A stretch of 64,000 nt of DNA from assembly GCA_024516035.1 (NCBI GenBank), contig CM044958.1:24807900-24871899 (forward strand), given 5' to 3'. Below, piece by piece: positions 45,880-58,856 of this stretch. Under the pieces are notes generated by a model. The model worked only from the letters and a program-made list of their open reading frames with translations. It was not told the DNA's origin and made no database searches. The position numbers and the translations under genes are program-made. How positions within the stretch are numbered: the first letter of the stretch is position 1; each line of letters opens with the position of its first letter. Source of the stretch: Bactericera cockerelli. Lineage: Eukaryota > Arthropoda > Insecta > Hemiptera > Triozidae.

Positions 45880-46175
45880 TCTTGTAGCGACGCTAGTGTG
45901 AGCACAACTTTAACAAGAAATTGATCAGCTTTTAATACCTCTAAACAACGCCCGCCGATGATTTAAAGTAAATTACGCGCGACAAACTTGTAGCCCGCAC
46001 GTGTCTGTGGCTTATAGCAAGGGTGGTTTGTTTACTGTGGAAACCCCTTCATTTAAATAGAGAGGAAGAAAGCCCACCAACCCTTCAACTTTAGCTCTCC
46101 CTAACAAATGAAGCTTTTAACCATTACTTCCCTCGCGTAATAGAGCGGGCGAGAAGTTAAATGCTGTGACGAAAT
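45880..46175. promoter_or_regulatory. Unique island in intron 2 close to the homeobox exon (candidate enhancer)
   Basis: Clear change in composition: AACGCCCGCCGATGATTTAA, TTACGCGCGACAAACTTG and CCCTCGCGTAATAGAGCGGG within AT-rich intron, with no repeat relatives in the window. Confidence 0.3.
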
Positions 46176-46618
46176 TTTAGTACACAATATTGTGACGGAC
46201 GGACGCTTGGAGGATTGATTTTAGTAAATGCGACCGAGATTACAACGACTTGTGTTTTGATTGAATTGGATTGTAAAGTTGAAATTTTTACTCATGTGTG
46301 TGTAAAAATTACACTGATCTAGATGGTCTGCAGAATATTGCTCTAGTTGTGTATCTCACAGGAAATGTATTCGTCTAATATACTCTATTAGTTTTTATGT
46401 ATTATGTTTATAGTATGTAAACTTGTAAACATACATAAAAGCGTCTTATGGGTAGTTATCGAGATGTTGACTCCACTGCTTTTGAAGAGAGAGTCTTCAA
46501 AAGAGTTTCGCATTCTGATAACATTGACGATAATGGCGTAAATTGGGGACTATATTTTATTTAATAAGTATGGATTGGCATGCACAACTGAAGGTTGATC
46601 GACTATTGTCATAGTATA

Positions 46619-48270
46619 CAGGGTGTCCCACCAAACTTGGACACCTCAAATTACTCGGCCCCTGAAAGAGTTTTTGAAAAATAAAAAAATCTAGGGTACA
46701 TGTGCTAATTATGCGGTTTCAGTTATGAAATTTTTTTTATACAGGGTGGTTCAAAAGTCAGAAATTGAGGTGTCAACTTTCGATTTTTAAATGGATCGAC
46801 CTGAATTTTATTTGATGATTTTACTTTTAAATGATTCCTGAGTACTTTTTTAAACAAAAATATTACATACAGGGTGGTTTTTTTTCGACCAATTTTTTTT
46901 CTAAATCTTGAATAACTCAAGTTCGGTTAATTTTTTCGATAACAAGAAGAGAATGTGTCTGTGTAATGAATACACGCACTTTCAATTGGCATCAAAAAAT
47001 TTTATACAGGGTGGTTCACAAGTGAAATAATGACTTGATTTTTTTTAAAACCGAGTTTTTTTAATTTTTTATTTAGGATTCATAATTCTAGTCTAATTTT
47101 ACATATTTTTCGTTAGTCATATCGAAAAACAAAACTAAAGTGTTGTACAGGGTGAGACATAATTTTTTTGTAACACCCTGTATATGGGCAGTCAAAGAGA
47201 TGCAAAATTAAATATAAAGACTAAATATGCAAGAAAAACTTTGATTTTTAATTAAACTAAAAAGTTATGGTGTTTTAACTAATATTGTCGCATGGACCAC
47301 CCTGTAGATATTTTCTTAAACTATCATGTAGGTACTCTAAGTTGTATAAAATTCAACGAACACTTCGAATCATGTGGGAAAAAAAAGTAAAAAACACGAA
47401 TTTGAAGCCATTTTCGATTTGGTGTCCACACTGAATGATTTCAAACTTGAAATAAGAAGTAGGTAGGTGTAGACACAAAATTGAGCACGGCTTTTTGAAT
47501 TCATTTTTTTTCTTTCAGATTTGGACTCCTCGTTGAATTTTAGACAGTTTCGACTACCCATATGATGGTTTAAGAAAATATCTACAGGGTGGTCCATGCG
47601 ACAATATTAGTTAAAACACCATAACTTTTTTGTTTAATTAAAAATCAAAGTTTTTCTTGCATATTTAGTCTTTATATTTAATTTTGCGTCTCTTTGACTG
47701 CCCATATACAGGGTGTTACAAAAAAATTATGTCTCACCCTGTACAACACTTTAGTTTTGTTTTTCGATATGACTAACGAAAAATGTGTAAAATTAGACGA
47801 GAATTATTAATCCTAAATAAAAAATTAAAAAAACTCGGTTTTAAAAAAAATCAAGTCATTATTTCACTTGTGAACCACCCTGTATAAAAAATGTTGATGC
47901 CAATTGAAAGTGCGTGTATTCATTACTCAAACACATTCTCTTCTTGTTATCGAAAAAATTAACCGAACTTGAGTTATTCAAGATTTAGAAAAAAAATTGG
48001 TCGAAAAAAAACCACCCTGTATGTAATATTTTTGTTTAAAAAAGTACTCAGGAATCATTTAGAAGTAAAATCATCAAATAAAATTCAGGTCGATCCATTT
48101 AAAAATCGAAAGTTGACACCTCAATTTCTGACTTTTGAACCACCCTGTATAAAAAAAATTTCATAACTGAAACCGCATAATTAGCACATGTACCCTAGAT
48201 TTTTTTATTTTTCAAAAACTCTTTCAGGGGCCGAGTAATTTGAGGTGTCCAAGTTTGGTGGGACACCCTG
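46619..48270. mobile_element. 1.65-kb palindromic element made of repeated CAGGGTG modules
   Basis: The arms 46619-47327 and 47562-48270 (709 bp each) are reverse complements with only rare differences; the loop is 234 bp. TA flanks both ends. Within the left arm the motif CAGGGTG(G) recurs at 46619, 46742, 46870, 47007 and 47148, and inverted at 47174-47180 and 47298-47304, all mirrored on the right. Modules are 123-141 bp. The repeated ends look like stacked transposon termini. No protein is encoded; the short frames beginning MSYSRFRKKIGRKK are the same arm read twice. It lies in intron 2. Confidence 0.85.
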
Positions 48271-48739
48271 TATTATGAGTCTGGAACATAATCATATAAT
48301 TAGGAATTGAAATTCTACAAACATAAAATATTATAATATGAAAATTGTTTTACAAAATCATTTTCATACTTTATACTCCTGTAATACGCTCTGAAAATTA
48401 AGTCACTCCAACATCTTTAATTTTTAAGTCACAAAAATACGATGATGGACACTATGAAAAATATTTTGATTCAATTCCTAGTAGGGTAAAGGTTAAACTG
48501 GGCCTATTCATGTCGTACATTAATTTAATATTAACACAATTTAATACTATTCTTTTCTGAGTTATATGTCTAGTCTGATCGTGAAAAAAATACTATTTAA
48601 TATTGACTTGAAAATAATTTACTTGTGATCCAGATATATTATAAGTGAAATTTGAAATACATATTTGTCACTATAGTACGATCAGTATTGTAATAACAAA
48701 GTACAGTACACAACAGTTCCTATGCAATTCTCAACACTG

Positions 48740-49025
48740 AAGAGGCCATCTCGACAGAAGGAAAACAAGCCGAAAAATATGAAATTATGAATCTCCCCGG
48801 GAAAGATGTCACTTGTAAATTTGGTGTAATTAATGGCTGCGCCTCGGCACATCTCAGTGTAAACTTAACACGAAATAAAACAGAGCTCTCCCGTTACAAA
48901 TGGGAGCGACGAGTAGACAAGGGAGGGAATTAAGCAAGTTTTTAAACCCTTAAAATGTTGTCTAAACCTCGCGCGTGTAACTTTCCTTAATTATGTTTCA
49001 TAATGAGGAAGCTAGCTTGTACATA
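48740..49025. promoter_or_regulatory. Unique island in intron 2 (candidate enhancer)
   Basis: Contains GGTGTAATTAATGGCTGCGC, GGGAGGGAATTAAGC and CGCGCGTGTAACTTTCCTTA with TTAATTATG. Several TAAT cores lie in a stretch of balanced composition, and there is no repeat relative in the window. Confidence 0.3.
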
Positions 49026-52000
49026 GCGAGCACTAATTACTTGTATACAGTATAATACTGCTATCATTAGTAGCTATTACGGTACATGATGTCATTTCAT
49101 TGTGAAGCTTGCAAGATTTCTACATTTTAGTTTTGTTGTATTCATCAAGTGACTCTTAACTGTAGGTATATCTGTAATGGATGCTAAAATTCTGCAACGT
49201 TCGATGTTTCTTTAGTGGTTTTAATTGAGTCTTAAATAATTCTATATTGTATAATGGATATAAATATATAATTTGTATTTTTATAATAAGTATAATGGAT
49301 CACTGAAATTTAGAAATATGTACCTAAATTAATGAAATATGGGAACTTTGCATTCAGATTACAATTCAGCACCTGATTGCATTCAGAAATAACTTATTAT
49401 TTTGTTCACATCTCAGTTCGACGGGACTTTTCGAAAAAAGATTCGAAAATATTTTAGTCTTAGAGTATCCCCTAGAATCGATACTGAAATTTTCTATAAA
49501 AAAAACTTGTACACCTCGTTTGTATAATTGTACAACATAAATATTGTGTGTTTGTGTGGTGTGTGTGTGTGTGTGTGTGTGTTTTTAAAAACCAAAGAAA
49601 CACAATTGAAATATATTTTGATTTACGGGTAGCTCAGAGATGTAATTACAAAGCAATAAAATAAAATGGGATTTTGTGTGTCCTTTTTTTACAAGGTATT
49701 TTTGAATAGAAAATGTGAAAAATCCTGCATAACAAACTTAATCTCAATGGAATTTAATTGTCACTATTGCAAATCATATCGTTTGATTGATTTATTTTTT
49801 AGGTAAACATGTTATTATATCTACAGTATCTACACGGTACACATGTATAAGGTTTTCATTTGATTACTATATTTTTATAGTATTTGTTGTTTCTCTTGTG
49901 TTTCTCATCCAGGCGCGGTCGGTGAGTAAACGATATGTTGCCTCATAAACCAGGCTAAAATGGCATTTATAGAGTCGTTCTTTTAGTATCTAAAAATTTT
50001 GAGTTTGTTACCATGCCAATCATAATAATAATGCATTAATTATTCCAGCAATGTGTGATAATTTTCATTGTGTCCGAGATAGGCTTTGAGAAAATCCTTT
50101 AATTTCTTTTGTGTCGGTGCTGCAGTGCCTGCAGTTCCGCAACTCCTTAGAACTGTTCTCACATCTATTATTTTGTATTTTAAAGAAGGAGATATTGTGA
50201 CTACAAAATTAGCAATAGGTTCTCTCGGGTGGTATGAAGTCAGAAAACTATGAAAACTGTCGGTGGACACTGGATACCTATCCACTCACCTCCTATAGGA
50301 GATGTAAGCTGTAGGTCTAGAAGATGTGTGAGAAGCTGTAGGATAAGCAAGGTCTAGATCCCTCAGGACTGGTGTTGACGGCTAGCTCGTTTACATTTTT
50401 ATTACAGAGATTTGTGTGCATGTAAGAGGGGTTTTTTATTTCAATTATCTTAGTAATCCTCCAATTATGGGCACTATATTCCCGCACCCCCGCAGGTTCT
50501 TGGTTGCCATGGCAACACCTCTTTTCCTCTTTCTTTTTCCTTATGATATTTTTCTCCTTCTTCTTCACTTCACCATCTTGTATCTTGTAAACTACATGTT
50601 TTACATCAACCCAAACCTCTCTCCCTAGCATCCCATCCTTCTCTCCCTCCCCTCTCCCCATACTCTCCTGTTTTCGCCTACTCGAGTCTTCATGATATTC
50701 ATCATTTCCTTATTTTTCATTTTCGAGTGATTTCATACACAAGTTTATACGTTCAAATTTTCATAAATATTGTTCCATTGTATTTCTTTATCACTTTAGT
50801 TTTATTTGAAGCTTCGCTATTTTCCGCTATTATTGAGTTTATATCTTGTCTGAATGAAATCAATGTTCCAGAATATGAATTATACCCTTATTTATCAATA
50901 TAATACAAGAATTTCCATATTTTATGCACCATTTTTTTGTTTGTTCAAATTGGTTTGTTAGTTTTTGCCATCTTTGCAATTATTACTGTAGCAATATAGG
51001 TATACATAATTAGGTTCCTAATGATTCTAAGGACGTAATTATAAAAATCGTCATAGCTGCCACTTTAATTTTGGTTAAAAAATATGCAATTCTGTGTTAG
51101 ATAGGTATTATGTAAATGAATCCCTTATTATTACCGAAGTGATTGATTCAATTTCAATGAGGGTGCACACTGCTCATCTTTCAAATTGAAAATCCTTTCT
51201 TCTGTACGTCTGTACTTTCCTACATTCTTTATGTTACTCGATTTCTCAACTTCACAAAAAACATCTCCATGATTACCAAACAATCTCTCTTTTTTAATAC
51301 TGTCTTTTTTTTAAATAATAAGTAATTGGCACATTCTCTTGTACTACGAGTATATGTTCCTATACGAGTTTATAACTCGTTATAAAAACAACTTATATCT
51401 CGAAAGAAGAAATGACAATGCCAATCCTTGTGTTAGATGAATTTCATTGAAATGCTTTGAGAATGATAATATTAGTAGAAAAAATAATTTTTTGTAAGGT
51501 AATAAAATAATTATGTTTAATGTGGAGGAGATCAGGGTAGATTGTATTATTCATTACTCAAAAGTTGTATAAAAATTGATACTATAAAATGAAAAAAATT
51601 CCCATGTGAGAGATATAAAATAATTTCTGCTGTTAAAATATAATTCATATTAGCGTTAAATGAGGGGGAAAATTTGTGAGCATTATTATAAAAATAACTA
51701 TTTGAATGCTATCTACCTACTTACGTTTATAAATTTCATGAATAGAGTGGTATTATTATGTAACTGAATCATTACAGGGCGAGTTAAAAATCTGTGTCTT
51801 AGTTCTCTGTTTGTTATTCAACAGAATGAATATGGAACGATAACTATTAATCGTTTCACACCACCCTGTAGCTCATAAAGGGGAGGGGCTCCTCTCACAA
51901 TAGATAGCACCATTACACTCTGCATACCATTGTTATTTTAAATGGGGTGATAGGATACACTGAATTGTGCTGATGAACTAATTATTATGCAATTTTTATT

Positions 52001-52976
52001 TTATTTTTTATTCAGAGCAGGCAGATGAGAGCTGGCCTCTTCCAGAGTGTTAGTTGAAACTCAGAGTTTCTCCTCTCAGTTCTTACAAAACATAGAAAAG
52101 CTGCAAAATAAGGACCACAAGGGTCAACGAAATAGGTTAACACTAAGTTAATATGTAGTTATCTAATAATATTCAAGTATCATTAATTTTTTTAGGATAT
52201 AATTTTAATATGTTTTTCGGGTAATTATCATCTATGAGATCCTGATGATCATACTCTGCTATGGAAATGAAATACTTACTACTATTTTAAAGGTAGACTT
52301 AATTAGTATAGGTATATTCATTACGTAAGATGTGTACACTGTGATCCAGGGTGGTAGGTAAAGCACACTTTTATACATAAAAAATACTCTAAATTAGAAC
52401 ATGTTATTCTTTATAATATTTTCACCAGCTGACACAAAGTGCTCCTTCCTGATGTTTTCAAATTTTCTCTCACAACTACTTCTCGTCTTCTCCTTTATTA
52501 TTTTTCTCTTCAAATTTATCTCCTCCAGTTGGCCTCATTTTATACCTCATTTCACTTAGGTGCTTTATAACATAATTTTTATCTACATTCTCTCTTCTTT
52601 TAATTTTATTCTTTAAGTTATTATTATCTTCATTTATTGTTATTATATTACATAAACTTTGTACACTGTTCTGCTTCTTCATCTTTTCTCGGCTTTCCTT
52701 CTCCTCCATTTCTTTACGAATTTATGCTTTCGCATTATATTGTTTTTATTATCCATTACTTCGTCTTGTTTATTACTCTTTTCCCTTTTCATTATTTTAA
52801 TGTTGGTAACAATGTTTTATTACATCATTTTTAATGTTTTTATGTCTTCTTCTACTTGTATTATTTATTATTTTATTTGTTTAGGTATCTGGAAAGTTTA
52901 TTTAAACTTTTCGGGAATTCATGAAAGCATTGTATAGTCTTCGTGCATCGAATCTTACGTAAAGTTTTAGTCAGTA
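49026..52976. other. Intron 2 sequence, no exon recognised
   Basis: Searched for the homeobox continuation (WFQNRR codons after an AG acceptor) without success. It contains a GT microsatellite and two pyrimidine-rich stretches (about 50520-50660 and 52480-52800) whose frames are low-complexity. Confidence 0.5.
49559..49582. repeat. GT dinucleotide microsatellite
   Basis: About 12 GT units preceded by an imperfect TGTGTTTGTGTGGT. Confidence 0.9.
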
Positions 52977-53284
52977 TTTTTTTTTTTTTAAATATGAGTG
53001 TTTCACAGCCTTTTTTATTTCGTAGCCATGAAACAGGAGCTACTGTAGACGCTTGTGGTCTGTGTTGTAGACTGCCCATCCCGTAGTATGCCTCCCCTCT
53101 GATGGGCGAGAAGTGACACAATACTTCCCATTTAGGTGCTGGGTCAACACGAGCGCACCGGAAGGTATCCCTTACAAACAATTGTAACCAAATTAAGAAT
53201 ACAAATTTTTGTCGGCGCGGGGGTTTGAACCCGGGACCTTCCGCATGGCAAGCGAGTGCTTAACCACTGAGCTAATCGCGCGCT
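52977..53284 (-). mobile_element. tRNA-Gly-like SINE, family 5, full length
   Basis: The T-run at 52977-52989 is the tail. The body has GCCTTTTTTATTTCGTAGCC, ATGAAACAGGAGCTACTGTA and CGAGAAGTGACACAATACTT. The head (about 53213-53284), read on the reverse strand, is GATTAGCTCAGTGGTTAAGC, ACTCGCTTGCCATGCGGAAG and GTCCCGGGTTCAAACCCCC, with a Gly-GCC-like anticodon loop. This is the best preserved copy. Confidence 0.75.
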
Positions 53285-53299
53285 TGTATGTTGTATGTT

Positions 53300-53870
53300 G
53301 CATAGATTTTTCAACTTCGTGAGTTTGAATGACTAATCTCTTGAGCAACGTCTATCAGTCTGTTAAATGCATTGTAACGCACAAATCTCTGAACGGATTT
53401 GAATGAAATTTTGTAAAAATATAGGAGACATATTGTAGATGGTTTCATTTTAAATTGATGAACTTTGCACTAGCGGTTCTTGGAGATAGAAACCATGTGC
53501 CAGACTTCTATATTTTTACTTATACGTGAACCACACACCTGATCTCAACGCATTCTATATGTATAATTATGCGTATTAGTCTTGACATAGCAAAATTGAT
53601 TTTTTTTTAAAAACAAAATTTGATTAAGTCTGAAACTCTGATATTTAAGAAAATCCGAAATATTGGAAAAAATGCAAAAAGTAGGTCTTCTACTTATCGA
53701 TACGGATTTTTTTATATGTATATAGAATTCACAAACTTGAGGAGAATCCGTTAAAAAATTCTGGAGATACAAGTGATTTAGTAAAAAATGTCAAAAGAAA
53801 TATAGCGATAGTGAAAAGTTGACCGATTATGAGGAAGTATTGTGTCCATAATTGGCAATTCATTTTTATA
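53300..53870. repeat. Dispersed repeat family, diverged copy
   Basis: CAACGTCTATCAGTCTGTTA, CACAAATCTCTGAACGGATT, TGAATGAAATTTTGTAAAAA and TTGTGTCCATAATTGGC follow the same order as 21000-21470. Directly downstream of the family-5 SINE. Confidence 0.6.
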
Positions 53871-54553
53871 CTTCACCCATGGCTAAAATAAAAATGTATT
53901 CAACATTTTTTTAAATATTATTATTAATATTTATGGTTACATAGTTTATGTATATTTTTTGCTACTACGTCAATAGGAGATTAAAAATTGTATTTTTATT
54001 TATTTTCCACTCCACTGTTGTTCAATTGAATACTCAATCATATCCATCTATGTCTATTTCCATGCATATCATGGAAAACCCACCTTCAATCGTTATGGGA
54101 AATAAATAAAATATAAATACAGCCAATCATATTTTTAAAAAAGTCACAAGGCTTATACCTAGAAAGAATCGAGGGTAATTTATAGTGATGAAAATCTAGC
54201 TAAACGTGGATAACGGGGTACCCCTTCCACACTGCGAGGGTTAACTGTGACAAATGACCCTCGGAAACATTCAACTTGAAATAACATTCATCAATATTTG
54301 GACGTCTTCTATACATATATGTAGATATTTTGGACAGTCAGGTTTTGGCGATCATCACACTGGCTTCTCTTTATACAGGGTGGAGAAAATAGTTTGTAGC
54401 AAAAAAAATTGATAGTTATATTTATGGACTCTGGGTCTCAAACCCTGAACTTTTCATTTTGCAAACTTGCGGTGTGCCAATTCACCATAGATAATTTTTT
54501 TTTAGTTATGAGTGTTGTGACGCATGAATGCTATAGTCACAATGATTCATCAA

Positions 54554-55510
54554 TTTTTTTTTTTTTTTTTTTTTGTACTTTCAAAAGATTATTTTTTATT
54601 GAACAAATTCTTTCATCTTCATAAATAAAATTTAAATGTAAAAAATAACTTATTAATAAAACGAAAATTAGGAACATGGCAAGTTAAGTGGCCAATTATG
54701 CATAGCATGTGTTAGGCCACTTTTTATTATAATTATATTATTATTTAAAACTGTCCTTGTAGTTTAAAAAAATAAAAAAAATATATATTATAAATTTTGA
54801 AAATGTTAAAAAATGTTTTCATGTTATGTGTGGAGTGTTTTTGATTGTTATGTCTGTTTTATTGAGTACTTATACATTCAAATAATTAGGGAAAAATTGT
54901 TATTTTAAAATATTTAAGATTTTATTTTTATTATTGTTAATAGACAGCCATTGTTTCAGTCTGTATTTTAAAATTGTTAAAATTGGATTGTCCTTTATAT
55001 CTTCAGGTATCTCATTTAAAATTTTGCTACCTACGTATGAAAAATGTCTTTTTGTCAGTGATTTGTGTTTGAGTGTTTGTATCATTTGTCCAGTCTGTCT
55101 TGTGGTGTATGTGTTAGGGTTTATAGTCCAGGTATGTTTTTTCTTTATTGCGAAAGTACTTGTTTTGTAAATGTAAATGTCATCTAGTGTTGGAACGTTA
55201 AATAGTTCGTATAGTTGGTCAGTATGAAAAAGTCTGTCTTTTTTTAGTATAGTTCTGAGTAGTATATTTTGAGTCCTTCTAAGTTGAGTCTTTATATTTT
55301 CATACGCCCCTCCCCAAGCTGTGATACAATATTGTAAGAGTGATTCAACTAACGCGAAATATACTTCGCGAAGTAGTGTATCATTACAAACTTGGTTTAG
55401 GTTGTAGAAAACATAAGTCAAGTATCGTAGTTTGTTTTTAAGTGAAGTAATATGTGCTGTCCATTTTAAGTTTTCGTCAAGTGTAACACCTAAGTAACGT
55501 AAGTAACGTA
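54554..55510 (-). mobile_element. 5'-truncated non-LTR retrotransposon
   Basis: A T-run of 21 bases at 54554-54574 is the poly-A tail on the reverse strand, followed by about 325 bp of 3' UTR and an open C-terminal coding frame up to about 55505. The start is cut off, as in typical LINE insertions. No target duplication could be identified with confidence. Confidence 0.8.
54900..55505 (-). pseudogene. LINE reverse-transcriptase C-terminal region, 5'-truncated
   Basis: The reverse-strand frame reads YLGVTLDENLKWTAHITSLK, then REVYFALVESLLQYCITAWG, GAYENIKTQLRRTQNILLRT and HFSYVGSKILNEIPEDIK. These are the conserved thumb and C-terminal segments of insect non-LTR (CR1/jockey-like) polyproteins. 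The catalytic YADD region and the endonuclease are missing because of 5' truncation. The frame is free of stops over about 200 residues, so the insertion is relatively young. It is not a host gene. Confidence 0.8.
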
Positions 55511-56149
55511 AAATGAAATCATATTACATATTAGGTACTCGTATACACCACACATTATTTTTTTTCTTCACAAATGTCCCTTGAACCTGCTCAATCTCTG
55601 AAGGTAACACTCAATGTATTTAAGTTTCTAACATCAAAATATTCCTACATAATATTTTTAATACGTTACACTGTCAATAGTCATAGTGAACTATAGTGAA
55701 TTCGGAACTATAGGATGTTAGGGGCCAGTGTAACTTAGGGCATAGTGTAGCTGTAGACTGTTGTAATGAAAACTCTACACTGTATTCAATGCATTTTATC
55801 TTGTTTTTTAAAAACCATTTACATAAATATTGGCTAAATCCCTGTCTAAAGCTGTTGCCTTCTGCATTTATTTTATACCTATGCAAAAAATAAAATAGCA
55901 TCGCATAAAGTTAGAGATTGCTTATCAAATAAATGTAAAAAAGTTGAAGGGGGCTTGTGAATTTTTTGTTATTTAAGTTGTTTAGAAAAAAAATGGAAAA
56001 TCTCGGAATACTCGTATTGCGAAGAATATATTTTTGGTTTATTTGGCACATCCACTGTTATTGATAGAAAATACGAGTATGTACCAATGTTTTTGTTTTA
56101 AAGTTTGACTATTGTTATTTTTGCGACTAAATTTTAAAAAAATCGAAAG

Positions 56150-56290
56150 TATGTGGTTCGTTTTTGCAAAAATAAATATTTTTTTGCTTCGATTTCATTT
56201 TTTTTCTGGGCGTTTCATAACCTCCTGAGCAACTTTGGTTTTGTGTCTGTTTGTCCGTCTGTTTTTTTTTTCTCTCGTAATGGTAACAAA
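56150..56290. repeat. Dispersed repeat family, short copy
   Basis: GTATGTGGTTCGTTTTTGCA, TTTGCTTCGATTTC, GGGCGTTTCATAACCTCCTG and GTGTCTGTTTGTCCGTCTG match the copy at 13940. Confidence 0.55.
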
Positions 56291-57183
56291 GTAACAAAAT
56301 AACCTACATCTGATATTTAATTTTAATTTAGTGGCTACTTTTAATCAGTATTACAAATAATAATTGTAAATTTCATAATATTTTTAGATCCAATAATATC
56401 TACTTACATATATTTTTGCGAGTTATACAACTGTATCAAAATAAATGGCAAATGTCAAAAAAGAAACAAAAAATTTGTTGAGCCGCCAAATACATAATCG
56501 GTATTTGAACTTGCCCACATAAACTCCATGTGATAGAGACCACTATCAGATACACAACCATTGTGTGGAAACAGTCTAATTCTTTTGATTACACTCTTCC
56601 ATTTCAACTTTTTTATCAGTAGTTTTTTAAATTTACTTGTAAATCTGATGTTAACATCTATTAGCTCTCTGTTTTGCATTGAGGATTTACATGGACGCAT
56701 GCATGGCATACTGTAAGTCACATAAACTTTAACTCCTGTTCATGTAAATTAATTTATACCCAGCATCCACACGTGTCACATCAATGCACAACACTATATG
56801 TACCAGACATGAAGTAGATAAGATTTCTGGATAAGGGCTTGTCAGAATATTTTAATATGTGCGACTGCATTTTTTACAATTTTAAATTTTCTTTTGACTA
56901 TAATTTCATTGTAATCACAAAATATTGAAAATTCTTAAAATTATGCATGCGTGTGTCATGTAATGGGCTGATGACTCTAACTCAGAGATACCACCCTGTA
57001 ACAATGTAACATCCGTGTTAGAAAAACAATGATTAAAAAGTATGATACTATCTTCATATTTTACGGTGTCACCAATGCAAATTAATTGCATTTTCCATTA
57101 TTAAAAAAAAAAAATTAAGAAAAAACTTACCAGTTATAAAACAGAAGAAAGAACACTACTAGTTACCTAAGTTAAGTTACCAT

Positions 57184-57304
57184 ATTTGTGTAATATCACA
57201 ACTAATCAAACTCGCTTTACTAAATCTTCGCTGAAATCAGGACTTGAACCACTGATCTCCAGGTTACAGGTCCGCCGCCTTATCGATCAAGCTACTGAGG
57301 TCGG
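57184..57304 (-). mobile_element. tRNA-derived SINE, family 2
   Basis: The reverse complement has the head GACCTCAGTAGCTTGATCGA, AACCTGGAGATCAGTGGTTC and part of the body with TAGTTGTGATATTACACAAA. It directly abuts a family-3 SINE in the opposite orientation. Confidence 0.7.
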
Positions 57305-57430
57305 TAAGAACACTGGCGCTAGTCTGGTATCTAATTCAGGTAGTGAAGGGATCCGTTGCGCGTTGGTTTGAAATCTTGAATCCCAACCAATGCATATATT
57401 TCTCCTCATTTATTTGAGACTTGGAACTTT
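57305..57430 (+). mobile_element. Diverged tRNA-derived SINE, family 3
   Basis: Contains GGCGCTAGTCTGGTATCTAA, AGTGAAGGGATCCGTTG and CAATGCATATATTTCTCCTC, matching the copy at 42729 with deletions. It is adjacent to the family-2 SINE in the opposite orientation. Confidence 0.55.
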
Positions 57431-58179
57431 CTTTAAAATGTGCGTCCATCTGCGAGGATGTTTGTTTCCCTTGAAGTGTAATATTAAGAGTATAGTTTTG
57501 TAGGTCTTAGTTTTCTTTTTTTTTTAATTAAAAAAAAAAAAATTAGAAGACAAATTTAATTTTTAATGTCACCCTTTCAACACTTAAAGTTAAAAATAAC
57601 ATGGAAAATTAACCATCATAAAATACCTAGTACCTCATACACAGGCTGGAGATATAAATAGAAATGAAAATGCCTGAGCAGAATATAAATCGCCCTCCTG
57701 AAATCAATTACAAAGATTAAGCCCTGGTAGAACCGGCAGGGAATAGGAAGAAAGATATGCAAGTGGAAAATATGGAATGAATTAATGGTCATTATACAAT
57801 TATATTATACACATATATTTATGAAAATGTGGATGTGAAACCAACAGCACGTGAGCAATATATGGACGAGATAAATGCAAGATATAGAGTCATAATTATT
57901 AAATCAAATGATAATAATTAATATCCGTTTATAATTATAATTAAATTGGAAGGATCTCAGACGCGAAGCTCAAGCTTATGAAGGTAAAATCACCACGCAT
58001 GATGTATCATATAATTATGAAATGTAAACCTACATAACTTGGCTTTACACAAGGGGTGGATGGAAAATAAAAGCGATGAAAATTAGACTGTTAATCACGA
58101 ATGTTGGTGAAAAAAATCGTTACATTTCTGTTAAACTTTCACAATGAATAGTGCTAACATTCTCCACTGGAAAAAAATT

Positions 58180-58690
58180 ACAACTCCTGAAAGATCTTTA
58201 CTTGCAGCCCACAGCGTCATCAAGTAATAGCTAATTAAACAGAAGTGTTTAATTATGTAACCTCAATAATCTGCTGCTGAAGTGCTGGGTAATGGTATGG
58301 CCTCTTTGCTTTTATAAGTACCAGAACCAGTCTAATGTAACAGCTGTGTTTTCCTATGTCCATAAGAAACTCATGAGAACTAATTCAAATTTAAAATTCT
58401 TTCACTTTTTCTGACAGTCTTCAAAATATTATTTTGAAAACTACCTAAATGTTATGTAATTAATATTTTTCTTATAGCTCGCAGATATTCTCAAGCCCAA
58501 ATATAAAAATTAAAATAATAATGAGGCATTAACTTCCAGGAAAATCTTATCATCTCCACCACTGGTTGATTTGAAATTTCCTAATTGAAATTAAATTCCA
58601 TAAATCAGGGACATGACCCCCCACTACTTCCCAACTCCCGGTACCTCACGTAGCCTGGACAAAAATGAACACTAACCATCATAAAGCAAT
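58180..58690. promoter_or_regulatory. Unique island in intron 2 (candidate enhancer)
   Basis: TCAAGTAATAGCTAATTAAA, AAGTGTTTAATTATGTAACC and AATCTGCTGCTGAAGTGCTG, then GACCCCCCACTACTTCCCAA. Non-repetitive, with TAAT clusters. Confidence 0.25.
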
Positions 58691-58856
58691 TATTATCTTC
58701 ATTAATCTCCATTCCGAATTACGAGTATGGTTTGAGTTTGCTGGCTGGGCTGAACTGATTTGGTAATTTGGGAAAGCATTTATTTAGATATTTAGTTAGA
58801 GGACGTTTGTGACTTGTTTTGTATGTTTCTGGAGTGTGGACACTAACACTACTGGA

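Noticed and set aside
46723..48166. Pair of 65-codon frames starting MSYSRFRKKIGRKK
   Set aside because: They are the same palindrome arm read from each side, with low-complexity Lys-rich content.
51779..51870. Short element between ACAGGGCG and CACCCTGTA
   Set aside because: The inverted match is only a few bases and the presumed ends differ; probably chance in a genome rich in CAGGGTG termini.
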